From NCBI GenBank assembly GCA_017623155.1, contig JAGAPR010000004.1, forward strand, positions 1-64,000: a DNA stretch of 64,000 bases, written 5' to 3'. The notes beneath the pieces were generated by a model that worked only from the letters and a program-made list of their open reading frames with translations, had not been told where the DNA came from and did no database searches. The position numbers were made by a program, and so were the translations under genes. Shown here piece by piece: positions 1-7,820 of the stretch (position 1 is the stretch's first letter; each line of letters starts with the position of its first letter). This DNA is from Prevotella sp. (GTDB lineage Bacteria; Bacteroidota; Bacteroidia; Bacteroidales; Bacteroidaceae).

Positions 1-117
1 ATACACCCAATATTTGGAATAGCAAAAGATATTCAGAAAGATTTAGATTTACTATGTACTCCAAATAGTGCTTGATTATTAATGATTTGCAATTTTATGA
101 TATTTCTTGAATATGTA
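1..117. mobile_element. AT-rich edge of a possible integrated element
   Basis: This stretch is clearly more AT-rich than the rest of the window and stops at a tRNA-Ser-like 3' end (118-140). An open frame on the + strand runs in from the left edge and stops at 73-75 (ends ...CTPNSA), but with only 24 codons visible I cannot name a product, and other frames are also short. The combination of foreign-looking base composition and a tRNA 3' end without a tRNA body is what the end of an integrative element at a tRNA gene looks like. This is inference; the rest of the element would lie outside the window. Confidence 0.3.
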
Positions 118-140
118 GGTTCGAGAGCCTCTCTCTCCGC
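118..140 (+). other. tRNA-Ser-like 3' end, possible attachment site
   Basis: The bases GGTTCGA followed by CCTCTCTCTCCGC resemble the T-arm, the acceptor 3' strand (TCTCTCC) and the discriminator G of a bacterial tRNA-Ser. The sequence directly upstream (35-117) cannot be folded into the rest of a tRNA: there is no matching GGAGAGA 5' strand and no anticodon arm. The T-stem is also imperfect. Integrases commonly leave such a short copy of the tRNA 3' end at the far end of the inserted element, so this may be the att core. A degenerate tRNA is the alternative. Confidence 0.45.
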
Positions 141-146
141 TTAAAC

Positions 147-182
147 AAAGGGTAACGAGTTGGAAACAACGAGTTACCCTTT
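147..182 (+). terminator. Hairpin after the tRNA-like end
   Basis: AAAGGGTAAC (147-156) pairs perfectly with GTTACCCTTT (173-182), and inner bases GAG/GTT extend the dyad partly. It lies just after the tRNA-Ser-like end and before a leftward gene, so it probably terminates transcription from both sides. There is no long T-run. Confidence 0.55.
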
Positions 183-221
183 AACTTTGTAAAAAAAGTG
201 TGGACGCAGAATGGACGAAAA

Positions 222-721
222 TTATGGGTCAGCGGATTTTCCCAAGTATTTTACGGCGATAGGCTGCCCGTTGTATTCCCATGATTCCTTCTCTGCCTTC
301 AACTCGCTTTCTGGCCAAAGAGTAATCTTGAAGATGCCGTCCTTGCCGGGATTTGTTTCGCACCATAGCACTGTCAGTGCGGTATTCTTGCTAACGTCTA
401 ATGTTGTCAGTTGGTTATTATTGCATCTCAGCTCTGTCAGTGCGGTGAAGTATTCGATGCCTTTCAGCGATGTTAGTCCTTTTCTTGCAATCCATTCTTC
501 GTACTTTCCTCCGACATATAGCTCGGTAATGCCAGCTACATCGGCGTAGATGATGTGTCCGGTATCGGCGATGATTCCTTTTTTCTTCAAGAGCTGGGCG
601 AAGTCGGGGCAAACTCGGCGGTGATGTTGGTATCGGAGGATAGGTCGGTATCGTCTTCCTTTTCGCAAGCTGCCAGCGGAAGTAGTAATAGGGCGTTAAA
701 TAATAATCTGATTGATTTCAT
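222..721 (-). pseudogene. LRR lipoprotein gene broken by a frameshift
   Basis: Reading leftward from ATG at 721 gives a lipoprotein signal (MKSIRLLFNALLLLPLAAC, lipobox LAAC), then EKEDDTDLSSDTNITAEFAP, and a stop soon after. A second frame then carries PDFAQLLKKKGIIADTGHI, followed by a leucine-rich segment with the Bacteroidota pattern LTELRCNNNQLTTLDVSKN and a C-terminus ending KSADP. The two frames join if one C is added to the CCCC run (GGGG at 606-609 on the + strand), restoring a 166-residue lipoprotein. The repaired protein would be a small surface lipoprotein with about two LRR units, similar to the ends of BspA-like proteins. It could be a true pseudogene, a sequencing error, or slippage; a 4-base run is short for phase variation. 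It lies downstream of hisB. Confidence 0.6.
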
Positions 722-762
722 ATTTGTTTATTCGTTAACGTTCTTGTTTTCGGAGATAGTAT

Positions 763-1833
763 TTACAATACTCCTTTCGAGCTTGGCAACTCATAATGAT
801 AAATGTCGCGGCGCACAGCCATGCGCAAACTCCTTGCGAGAGCTTTGAAAATGCCTTCGATCTTGTGGTGCTCGTTCTCGCCGCGAGCCTTGATGTTAAG
901 GTTCATGCGGGCACTGTCGCTGAGACTTTTGAAAAAGTGGAAGAACATTTCTGTTGGCATGTCGCCGATGTGTTCGCGTTTAAATTCGGCATCCCATACG
1001 AGCCACGGCCGTCCGCCGAAGTCTAATGCCACCGAGCACAGGCAGTCGTCCATGGGCAGGCAGTATCCGTAGCGTTCCGTTCCGCGCTTGCTGCCCAGTG
1101 CTTTCAGGATGCATTCTCCCAGTGATATTGCCGTGTCTTCGATGGTGTGGTGTTCGTCTACGTGCAGATCGCCTTTTGTCTTGATTGTAACGTCCATCAT
1201 CCCGTGGTGTGCTATCTGTTCGAGCATGTGATTGAAAAATCCCAGTCCCGTGTCAATGTCACATTTCCCGCTGCCGTCGATATTCAGTTTGATGGTGATG
1301 TCGGTTTCTTTTGTCGTGCGTCTTACCTCAGCTGTGCGCTCGCCCGCAAACAGAATTTCGGCAATTCTGTCCCATGTCATGCCGTCGCGGCCTATAATCA
1401 GTGCCTTGCATCCGATGTTTTCTGCGAATTGCCGGTCGGTATCACGGTCGCCGATTACATAGCTTTCGCTCATGTCATACTCCGGGTTGTCGATGTATTT
1501 GCGTACAAGACCGGTGGCCGGTTTGCGTGTATCGGCATTGTCGGCGGGGAAATGTCTGTCAATAAGAATGTCGTCGAACACTATTCCTTCGCCTTTGAGC
1601 GTTTGAATAATGAAGTTGTGCACGGGCCAAAAGGTCTCTTCCGGGAATGATTTTGTCCCCAATCCGTCTTGATTGCTCACCATGACAAGTTCGAAATCCA
1701 GTTTTGAGGCGATGAAACCGAGGTTGCGAAACATTCCTTCGGTAAACTTTAACTTGTCGAACGAGTCTATCTGCTCGTCGGCAGGCTCTTCGATAAGCGT
1801 GCCGTCGCGGTCGATGAATAGTATTCTTTTCAT
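763..1833 (-). CDS. hisB: Bifunctional histidinol-phosphatase / imidazoleglycerol-phosphate dehydratase
   Basis: HisB catalyses steps 6 and 8 of histidine synthesis in the cytoplasm. The 356-residue length matches the fused enterobacterial/Bacteroidota form. Residues 4-17 hold the HAD motif with D8 and D10 (DRDGT). The dehydratase half starts near residue 167 and has its metal ligands in [19 protein letters not shown] and ENEHHKIEG. In the HAD half, the loop that binds zinc through Cys-X-His and Cys-X-Cys in E. coli reads [14 protein letters not shown] here, so the cysteines are missing; this may be normal for the lineage. The start ATG overlaps the stop of the upstream membrane protein gene (1830-1833), suggesting co-transcription. 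No other his genes are in the window. Confidence 0.95.
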   Translation of the reverse strand: MKRILFIDRDGTLIEEPADEQIDSFDKLKFTEGMFRNLGFIASKLDFELVMVSNQDGLGTKSFPEETFWPVHNFIIQTLKGEGIVFDDILIDRHFPADNADTRKPATGLVRKYIDNPEYDMSESYVIGDRDTDRQFAENIGCKALIIGRDGMTWDRIAEILFAGERTAEVRRTTKETDITIKLNIDGSGKCDIDTGLGFFNHMLEQIAHHGMMDVTIKTKGDLHVDEHHTIEDTAISLGECILKALGSKRGTERYGYCLPMDDCLCSVALDFGGRPWLVWDAEFKREHIGDMPTEMFFHFFKSLSDSARMNLNIKARGENEHHKIEGIFKALARSLRMAVRRDIYHYELPSSKGVL

Positions 1834-2801
1834 TGGTTGGTGGTGTTTTGCTTTGTTTTACTTTCTTTTTTCTCCTTGAAGAATGTCTCTACCGAACCGT
1901 AGGCATAATACAATGGGAACAGAACCGACATTCGGATGTATGCTTGTAACAAGCCGGCGGCAAAGAATGTCGCAGCTGTGAGTGCCGGCATATAAGAGGG
2001 CATGCCGAGCGGGTCGCCGTATACTGTGCCGTATATAGACTGTGCGTTTGCCGCCGTGAGTATAATCGTGGGCAGTTGTGTAACGATGCTCACCGCCACG
2101 GTGACGCACATTGCGACAAACGATACGGCGAGGATGAACGGCAGTCGGCGCAGTCCGGCGACATATCCCGATGTCAGCGTGGCGAACAATTTGCCGTTGT
2201 CGTTGAGTATATACTTCATGATGGGGAATATAAGCGGCAGGAACATAATGCCTATGACGGTGGTGAAAACGCCCGTTATCACGACGGATTTCAATAATGA
2301 TACTGTTTTCAGTCCGGCAGCATTGAGCAGATAGATGTATGTCACCCACAGAACAACGGCTGTCAAGGAGCATACAAGAATGGTTGTAAGAGTTATTTTC
2401 AATGTGCGTAGAGCCGTGCGCGTGTCGAAAGATAACCATCCGCGCGATTTGTCTATCATTCCATCCGCTTTATGCGAGCGCAATAGCGACATTCCGCACG
2501 AGTAAAACACTATCTCGGTGAGGCCTCCTGCTGCGAACAGTATCGCGAAAATAGTTTCGGGAAGCCGCGAAGTCTCGGCATCTGGAGCAGTTCCTCTCAT
2601 CATTGTCACCGCAATGTCGGGAATGTGTATTACGCATAATGCACCCATTGCGGCGCAGACAAGTGAATAAATAAGTGCGGGTATCCATGATGATTTCAAT
2701 ATTGTTTTGAAGTTATCGGCATACAGGCTGTATCCCATTCGTATGCACGTCCCCGCTCCATGACGCCTCGTCAAGCCGTTTTTGGCTGTGTTATTTTCCA
2801 T
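1830..2801 (-). CDS. Polytopic membrane protein, function unknown
   Basis: A 323-residue inner-membrane protein. After a hydrophilic N-terminus (about 40 residues) I see roughly six hydrophobic segments, near residues 41-62, 85-105, 135-160, 170-195, 215-245 and 275-300, ending in a Lys/Glu-rich tail. I do not recognise a domain; similar uncharacterised proteins occur in Bacteroidales. It is preceded by a TACCTTTGCA promoter and overlaps hisB by 4 bases (ATGA), so it is probably the first gene of a two-gene unit. The pairing with hisB says nothing clear about function. Confidence 0.7.
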   Translation of the reverse strand: MENNTAKNGLTRRHGAGTCIRMGYSLYADNFKTILKSSWIPALIYSLVCAAMGALCVIHIPDIAVTMMRGTAPDAETSRLPETIFAILFAAGGLTEIVFYSCGMSLLRSHKADGMIDKSRGWLSFDTRTALRTLKITLTTILVCSLTAVVLWVTYIYLLNAAGLKTVSLLKSVVITGVFTTVIGIMFLPLIFPIMKYILNDNGKLFATLTSGYVAGLRRLPFILAVSFVAMCVTVAVSIVTQLPTIILTAANAQSIYGTVYGDPLGMPSYMPALTAATFFAAGLLQAYIRMSVLFPLYYAYGSVETFFKEKKESKTKQNTTNQ

Positions 2802-2831
2802 TATTTTTTACTATTTATTCTTTTCCTATAT

Positions 2832-2841
2832 TGCAAAGGTA
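2832..2841 (-). promoter_or_regulatory. -7 promoter element, leftward
   Basis: On the minus strand this reads TACCTTTGCA, the Bacteroidota -7 element (TAnnTTTG), about 30 bases before the ATG of the membrane protein gene at 2801. Confidence 0.65.
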
Positions 2842-2853
2842 CTTATTTTTTCG

Positions 2854-2862
2854 TATCTTTGC
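2854..2862 (+). promoter_or_regulatory. -7 promoter element, rightward
   Basis: TATCTTTGC lies 20 bases before the ATG of the oxidoreductase gene at 2882, back to back with the leftward promoter at 2832-2841. Confidence 0.7.
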
Positions 2863-2881
2863 CACATAATTAATACTTATT

Positions 2882-3865
2882 ATGAAAATAATAAAGTGGG
2901 GTTTTATAGGCTGCGGAGAGGTTACTGAGAAGAAAAGCGGGCCTGCATTTTCCGAGATTGAAGGTTCGGAAGTTGTCGCGGTGATGAGTCGCGGCAAGGA
3001 AAAAGCGCGCAGTTATGCCGAGCGTCACGGAATAAAGAACTGGTATACCGACCCGTTGGCACTCATAGAAGACCCGGATGTGAATGCGGTATACATAGCC
3101 ACGCCCCCGTCGAGCCATGCTACATTTGCCATCATGGCCATGAGAGCGGGGAAACCGGTGTACGTGGAGAAACCGCTTGCCGCCTGTTATGATGATTGCG
3201 CGAGGGTGAACAGGGTGAGTGCACAGACCGGTGTGCCGTGTTTTGTGGCTTATTACAGGCGTTATCTGCCTTATTTCAAGAAAGTAAAGGAAATCATTGA
3301 TAGCGGAACGATAGGCAAGGTGATGAGCGTTCAGGTGCGCTTTGCCGTGCCGCCACGCGATTTAGACTATACGGGCGGCAACAATCTGCCGTGGCGCTTG
3401 CAGCCCGATATAGCCGGCGGGGGATATTTTTATGATTTGGCTTCGCATCAACTTGACATGCTTCAGTATTTTTTTGGAGTGATAACAGAGGCTTCCGGCT
3501 TCTGTGCAAATCGCGGAGGATTGTATGAAGCGGAAGATTCCGTCAGTGCATGCTTCCGTTTTGAAACCGGACTTCCCGGCAGCGGTTCGTGGTGTTTCGT
3601 GGCTCATGAGTCGGCACGCGAGGATAGGATAGAGGTGGTTGGCGACGTAGGGCAGGTGAGTTTCTCTGTATTCAATTACGATCCGATATCGCTTTACACC
3701 TCAGCGGGATTGCAAACGATAAATGTTTCAAATCCTCCATACGTGCAGTTTCCGCTGATAAAGAACGTTGTGGAGCATCTTCAAGGCACGAGTGTGTGTA
3801 CATGTACGGCTGTATCTGCCACTCCTGTGAATTGGGTTATGGATAGAATACTTGGTAAGATATAG
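2882..3865 (+). CDS. Gfo/Idh/MocA-family oxidoreductase
   Basis: A 327-residue NAD(P)-dependent oxidoreductase of the family that acts on sugars and inositols. The N-terminal Rossmann fold shows GFIGCGEV (residues 8-15) and the family EKP motif in VYVEKPLAACYDD (around residues 96-108), where the Lys normally contacts cofactor and substrate. The C-terminal alpha/beta domain follows (VPPRDLDYTGGNN...GGGYFYDLASHQLDML, where the H is in the usual catalytic position). There is no signal peptide, so it is cytoplasmic. It is the first gene of a probable four-gene unit; the next reading frame begins directly after its stop codon. The substrate cannot be told from sequence. Confidence 0.9.
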   Translation: MKIIKWGFIGCGEVTEKKSGPAFSEIEGSEVVAVMSRGKEKARSYAERHGIKNWYTDPLALIEDPDVNAVYIATPPSSHATFAIMAMRAGKPVYVEKPLAACYDDCARVNRVSAQTGVPCFVAYYRRYLPYFKKVKEIIDSGTIGKVMSVQVRFAVPPRDLDYTGGNNLPWRLQPDIAGGGYFYDLASHQLDMLQYFFGVITEASGFCANRGGLYEAEDSVSACFRFETGLPGSGSWCFVAHESAREDRIEVVGDVGQVSFSVFNYDPISLYTSAGLQTINVSNPPYVQFPLIKNVVEHLQGTSVCTCTAVSATPVNWVMDRILGKI

Positions 3866-3874
3866 TTGTTTGTG

Positions 3875-4963
3875 ATGAGGGTTGAGTCGTGTTTCATTAT
3901 CTGTTTGTTTCTCCTGCTTGTCGGGACGGCTTCCGTTTTTGCCGGTGGCAAGGGTGAAATAAACAAATTTCGCAAGACAATAAGGGGGCTCAGTTCCATC
4001 GACACAAACTATATAGAGCCTCAGCATTATAATTTTACGGTAATGTTGCAAGCTACCTATAATTATGATTTATACCAGATACGCAGTAACAACGGTCATG
4101 AAATGACTTTCTCGCCTGATGTGAAAATGAGAATCGGACCATATTTGGGCTGGAGATGGTTCTTTCTCGGGTATACTTTTGACTTGAAAAACATCTCATT
4201 CAGTGGCGACAAGCAGAAGCGTGAGCTCGATTTCAGCATATACAGCTCGAAACTCGGTATCGATCTATTCTATCGGCGAACGGGCAGTGACTATAAAATA
4301 AGGAAAGTAAACTTGGGTGAGAACGTGGATGCGAGCAGGCTTGAAGACGTGCCATTCGATGGCATCAGCGTCGGAATTACCGGCGCAAACCTGTATTATA
4401 TATTCAATCATCGGCGTTTTTCTTATCCGGCGGCGTTCTCGCAGAGCACTTGTCAGAAGCTGAGTTGCGGCTCATGGATGGCCGGAGTGGGATTTACACA
4501 TAACGATATGAAGCTCGATTACGACAAATTGCAGGATGTGGTGAGCAGCCGTTGCGAGCCGAACGACGTGAAAATTGACAGCGGGTTGATGTTCAACAGC
4601 GTGAAATACTACAATGTAAATGTCTCGGTCGGGTATGCCTATAACTACGTATTTGCAAAAAACTGGCTGCTCTGTGCCGGTGGGGCAATGGCCATTGCCT
4701 ACAAACATTCTGACGGTGACACCAAAGACGGAGTGAACAACGGCTTTGATTTCAACAATATAAATATCGACGGAATTGGTCGTTTCGGTCTTGTTTACAA
4801 CAATACAAGGTTTTATGCCGGTTCAAGTCTTATCATACGCACCAACAATTATCATAAATCCAGATTCTCATCGAATGAAGTTTTCGGCAATTTAAACATA
4901 TATGTAGGATATAACTTCGGTAAAAAATCACATTACAAAAGAAAGGAGAAGAAAAGGAAATGA
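3875..4963 (+). CDS. DUF4421-family outer-membrane beta-barrel-like protein
   Basis: The frame is open from TTG at 3866, directly after the oxidoreductase stop, but ATG at 3875 is the better start because it begins a clear signal peptide (MRVESCFIICLFLLLVGTASVFA, cleavage after the Ala). The 362-residue protein has alternating aromatic/hydrophobic strands (for example IGPYLGWRWFFLGYTFDL, ending LNIYVGYNFGKK), typical of an outer-membrane barrel, and it matches my memory of the DUF4421 family found in Bacteroidota. Function is unknown. Its stop overlaps the next start by ATGA (4960-4963), so it is translated together with the DUF1460 gene. Confidence 0.75.
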   Translation: MRVESCFIICLFLLLVGTASVFAGGKGEINKFRKTIRGLSSIDTNYIEPQHYNFTVMLQATYNYDLYQIRSNNGHEMTFSPDVKMRIGPYLGWRWFFLGYTFDLKNISFSGDKQKRELDFSIYSSKLGIDLFYRRTGSDYKIRKVNLGENVDASRLEDVPFDGISVGITGANLYYIFNHRRFSYPAAFSQSTCQKLSCGSWMAGVGFTHNDMKLDYDKLQDVVSSRCEPNDVKIDSGLMFNSVKYYNVNVSVGYAYNYVFAKNWLLCAGGAMAIAYKHSDGDTKDGVNNGFDFNNINIDGIGRFGLVYNNTRFYAGSSLIIRTNNYHKSRFSSNEVFGNLNIYVGYNFGKKSHYKRKEKKRK

Positions 4964-5820
4964 GAAGTCTTTTGGTCGTATTGGCGATGATGATAAGTCA
5001 TGCTGCTTTTGCCTGTAAGTGCCATTATCTGCCGGAGGATAGTGTTTTTATCGTTAAAACGCTCAATAGTGCACGCGATTTGAAACACTCGGAATGCCTT
5101 GAATTGTTTTTCGCCCGCAAGTTTCTCGGCCGCCCTTACGTGGCTCATACGCTTGAAATATTCGATGATGAGCGTTTGGTGATAAACACACGGCAGCTTG
5201 ATTGCACCACACTCGTGGAGAATGTGGCCGCTCTCACGATTTGTGCCAATGCCGGTAAGTTCGCGTTTGCCGATTATAAGGCTGCTTTACGGGCACTGAG
5301 ATATAGGGGAGGGGCGCAGAACGGATACACGTCGAGGCTTCATTATTTCAGCGATTGGATAGAAGATAAGACAGGGATGGGGCTTGTCGGCGAGATACAG
5401 ACTCCCAATCCTCCGTTCACGGCACTGCAACGGTTGAACATATATTATATGAGCACTCACCCAAAGGCTTATAAAGCTTTGGCCGCCGATGCCGGACTCG
5501 TGCCGATAATAAAGAAACAGGAACGCAGATTGACCGGAAAGACATATAGATATATACCCAAGGCGGCGGTGAGAAACACCAGACTTATGCGTGCTACGGT
5601 CAAAGATGGCGACATTATAGCCATAACCTGCAACAAAAAAGGGCTGGATATAGCACATCTCGGGTATGCGGTGTGGCGCAAAGACGGGCTGCATCTGCTC
5701 AATGCGTCGATGATTCACGGAAAAGTTGTGGAAGAACCGATGACGCTTCGCGAGTATTTGGGCAGGCATCCGAGTCATACGGGGATAAGAATAATAAGAA
5801 TAAACAATAAAAACAATTAA
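4960..5820 (+). CDS. DUF1460-family periplasmic amidase-like protein
   Basis: A 286-residue secreted protein with signal peptide MRSLLVVLAMMISHAAFA. The motif LDCTTLVENVAAL (about residues 80-92) carries the presumed nucleophile C82 of the NlpC/P60-like DUF1460 fold, and the downstream AHLGYAVWRKDGLHLLNAS supplies the His. Characterised relatives act on peptidoglycan or on N-acetylmuramoyl/peptide amide bonds; the exact substrate here is unknown. It shares an ATGA overlap with the DUF4421 barrel gene, which suggests an envelope function for both. The length is normal for the family. Confidence 0.8.
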   Translation: MRSLLVVLAMMISHAAFACKCHYLPEDSVFIVKTLNSARDLKHSECLELFFARKFLGRPYVAHTLEIFDDERLVINTRQLDCTTLVENVAALTICANAGKFAFADYKAALRALRYRGGAQNGYTSRLHYFSDWIEDKTGMGLVGEIQTPNPPFTALQRLNIYYMSTHPKAYKALAADAGLVPIIKKQERRLTGKTYRYIPKAAVRNTRLMRATVKDGDIIAITCNKKGLDIAHLGYAVWRKDGLHLLNASMIHGKVVEEPMTLREYLGRHPSHTGIRIIRINNKNN

Positions 5821-5831
5821 ACGATAAAACG

Positions 5832-6218
5832 ATGGAACTACCTGATTTTATGAGTTATGCCGGCAAATTCTCGGCAAATGATTTTGTGGATAAGATATCG
5901 CGAATAGCAAAACGGGCCGGAGCGAAACTGGTTTATGCTGCCTTGATATTGTATTATACCTTGCAGAGCGATAGAGTCTCGAAGACAGACAAGGCCATGA
6001 TAATAGGCGCTTTGGGGTATATGATAAGTCCGCTCGATGTAATTCCCGATGCGATACCTATCGTCGGACTTACCGACGACCTCACCGTTCTTATATATGT
6101 GTTGAAGAAAGTGTGGACAAACGTTGAGCCGGAGATAAAGGATAAGGCCAAGAGTAAACTGTCGAAATGGTTTGACGAAGATGAAATGGCTGAGATAAAC
6201 GATCTCTTCAAGGATTGA
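5832..6218 (+). CDS. YkvA-like DUF1232 membrane protein
   Basis: A 128-residue protein with the DUF1232 core: KTDKAMIIGALGYMISPLDVIPDAIPIVGLTDDLTVL (about residues 53-90), with the characteristic SPLDVIPD turn between two hydrophobic segments. Members are small membrane proteins of unknown function. It starts 11 bases after the DUF1460 stop and ends the operon; a strong hairpin follows at 6241. Confidence 0.85.
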   Translation: MELPDFMSYAGKFSANDFVDKISRIAKRAGAKLVYAALILYYTLQSDRVSKTDKAMIIGALGYMISPLDVIPDAIPIVGLTDDLTVLIYVLKKVWTNVEPEIKDKAKSKLSKWFDEDEMAEINDLFKD

Positions 6219-6240
6219 TTAAGTCAATGATGAGGATACA

Positions 6241-6274
6241 AAAAAGCGGCTGATACATCTGTCAGCCGCTTTTT
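6241..6274. terminator. Bidirectional terminator
   Basis: AAAAAGCGGCTGA (6241-6253) pairs perfectly with TCAGCCGCTTTTT (6262-6274) around an 8-base loop, with A- and T-runs on the two sides. It lies between the rightward operon and the leftward tRNA-Cys. Confidence 0.9.
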
Positions 6275-6275
6275 G

Positions 6276-6349
6276 TGGAGGTACCTAGCAGAGTCGAACT
6301 GCTCTACACGGTTTTGCAGACCGTTACCTAACCGATCGGCCAAGGTACC
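6276..6349 (-). tRNA. tRNA-Cys (GCA)
   Basis: On the minus strand the acceptor GGTACCT pairs with AGGTACC, the anticodon stem ACGGT/ACCGT encloses a loop with GCA, and the T-arm is AGCAG-TTCGACT-CTGCT. Discriminator T and a genomically encoded CCA follow. The promoter TACCTTTGCA is 20 bases upstream and a terminator follows directly. Confidence 0.97.
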
Positions 6350-6369
6350 ATTGATTTCTCATTTGCGGT

Positions 6370-6379
6370 TGCAAAGGTA
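6370..6379 (-). promoter_or_regulatory. -7 promoter element of tRNA-Cys
   Basis: Minus-strand TACCTTTGCA, 20 bases upstream of the tRNA-Cys 5' end. Confidence 0.7.
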
Positions 6380-6409
6380 ATGCTTTAATTTTATCCTACC
6401 AAATTTTTC

Positions 6410-6610
6410 TTATGCTTTTTTATTGTAACATGCAGGTTTCTTGCTTTTCAAAGAGCCTTTTTCATGTCTCACTTTCTGCATCTGTTCTTTTAAGACACAT
6501 CCTTTGCATCCGCGACAAGGGTCTCCCGCATGTGTGAAAGCCTTGTAAATCCGTATAGCCGAGTATATCACGGCGATGCCGGTGACAGTCAGCGCGATGA
6601 TGGTTTGCAT
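6410..6610 (-). CDS. FeoB-associated Cys-rich membrane protein-like
   Basis: A 66-residue protein: one transmembrane helix (residues 3-20) followed by the cysteine cluster DPCRGCKGCVLKEQ (C32, C35, C38), then a basic tail. This arrangement matches the small FeoB-associated Cys-rich family, thought to sit next to ferrous iron transporters and possibly bind metal or an Fe-S cluster. No feoA or feoB is in the window. Here it follows the lipid kinase gene by 14 bases in the same direction, so it may be transcribed with it. Confidence 0.7.
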   Translation of the reverse strand: MQTIIALTVTGIAVIYSAIRIYKAFTHAGDPCRGCKGCVLKEQMQKVRHEKGSLKSKKPACYNKKA

Positions 6611-6624
6611 GCTTTTGTGTGATA

Positions 6625-7662
6625 TTATATTTGCGTCAGTTTGCGAAGCAGATTTTTGTTTATTGCCTGTATGCGTCGTCCCTGCTTCTCGATGTCTTCC
6701 CTTACATTATTAATATTATTATAGAATCCGGAGAAAGCGTTAAGGAAGAAGTTAGGTTGACAGGTATCTTCCGTTATATCGGGATTGATAACGATTTTTA
6801 TTCCTTTCTCTTCAATGTGCACGTTGATATCTTCTCCTGTCATTATCGGGTCGCCGTCATAATGTATTGCCCCCGGACTGCTGCGGTGAATTCGTATGCT
6901 TTTTGCCCTGAAAGTCTTAATTTTGGAGTTCTTATTGAGCGTTTTGTTGAGCAGGTCGATACTTATTTGCGGAGCGTCAAACACATCAAACGGTTCCATG
7001 ATTATCACATCCATCAGACCGTCTGTCATTGTCGCTTTTGGGGCTATGTACGCATTGTTGCCGTATTGCGACGCGTTTGCGCATGCTATTAGGAATGCTT
7101 TATACTTCTTTGCGCCGGTCTCGTCTTCCACTTCGTATGTCTCCGGTTCGTATTTCAATCCTTCTTTGAGCACATTCTCTATATACGTGATAGGCCCACG
7201 CTTGCCTGCTTCTGCAAATTTGAGGCTTATGAAAGCGTCGAAGCCCATTCCGCATGTGCAGAAAAACGGCAACTCGTTGATAACCCCATAGTCGAGGGCC
7301 TCTATTTTGTAGCTGTTTATTATGCCGATGGCCTTGCGTATGTCCATCGGTATGCATAAATGGCGCGCCAGTCCGTTGCCCGAGCCACGCGGTATGATGC
7401 CGAGTGCAGTATCCGTGTGCACGAGTGAGCGTGCCACTTCGTTCACTGTTCCGTCGCCTCCCACGGCAACAACCGTGTCTATTCCTTCCGCGACGCATCT
7501 GTTTGCTATCTCTGCGGCATGACCGGCATATTCGGTGAGACATATACGACTGTCGAAAATGCTTTTGTCGAGTGTCTCATCGATAATCTTCGCCACGTCT
7601 TCTTTGCCGTGAGAACCGGATATCGGGTTTAATATGAATACAATACTTTTTTTGCCTGTCAT
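6625..7662 (-). CDS. Diacylglycerol/sphingoid lipid kinase (DAGK-catalytic family)
   Basis: A 345-residue cytoplasmic, membrane-associated lipid kinase of the YegS/DgkB/sphingosine kinase superfamily. Visible motifs are NPISGSHGK (12-20), the nucleotide-binding GGDGTVNE (68-75) and PRGSGNGLARHL. I start it at the ATG 7662 (MTGKKSIVFIL...), because the longer frame adds 16 residues lying across the promoter. The TATATTTGC element ends only 6 bases before this ATG, so the mRNA may be leaderless or nearly so. It is divergent from the serine palmitoyltransferase gene across about 160 bases. That makes a long-chain-base or ceramide kinase role attractive, but diacylglycerol is the other obvious substrate. 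Confidence 0.85.
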   Translation of the reverse strand: MTGKKSIVFILNPISGSHGKEDVAKIIDETLDKSIFDSRICLTEYAGHAAEIANRCVAEGIDTVVAVGGDGTVNEVARSLVHTDTALGIIPRGSGNGLARHLCIPMDIRKAIGIINSYKIEALDYGVINELPFFCTCGMGFDAFISLKFAEAGKRGPITYIENVLKEGLKYEPETYEVEDETGAKKYKAFLIACANASQYGNNAYIAPKATMTDGLMDVIIMEPFDVFDAPQISIDLLNKTLNKNSKIKTFRAKSIRIHRSSPGAIHYDGDPIMTGEDINVHIEEKGIKIVINPDITEDTCQPNFFLNAFSGFYNNINNVREDIEKQGRRIQAINKNLLRKLTQI

Positions 7663-7668
7663 ACAAAT

Positions 7669-7677
7669 GCAAATATA
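7669..7677 (-). promoter_or_regulatory. -7 promoter element of the lipid kinase
   Basis: Minus-strand TATATTTGC, only six bases before the ATG at 7662, so the transcript start would fall at or next to the start codon. Confidence 0.6.
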
Positions 7678-7771
7678 CGAAAAACGTTTATAATTATAAC
7701 CACTTGACAACCAAAAATGGATAAAACGTGCATTTATTACGAAAAAATTACACAGATTGATAAAATTTTGC

Positions 7772-7780
7772 TATCTTTGC
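7772..7780 (+). promoter_or_regulatory. -7 promoter element of serine palmitoyltransferase
   Basis: TATCTTTGC with a TTG near 7757 in the expected -33 area; the ATG follows at 7821 after a leader of about 35 bases. Confidence 0.75.
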
Positions 7781-7820
7781 AGCCTGTAAAATACAAAACC
7801 ATTACTTGTTAATTTAAAAA

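Noticed and set aside
211..549. Rightward 112-codon frame at the left edge
   Set aside because: It is antisense to the LRR lipoprotein, whose reading is supported by LRR motifs and a lipobox.
3866..3874. TTG start for the DUF4421 gene directly after the oxidoreductase stop
   Set aside because: ATG at 3875 gives a cleaner signal peptide; the extra three residues add nothing.
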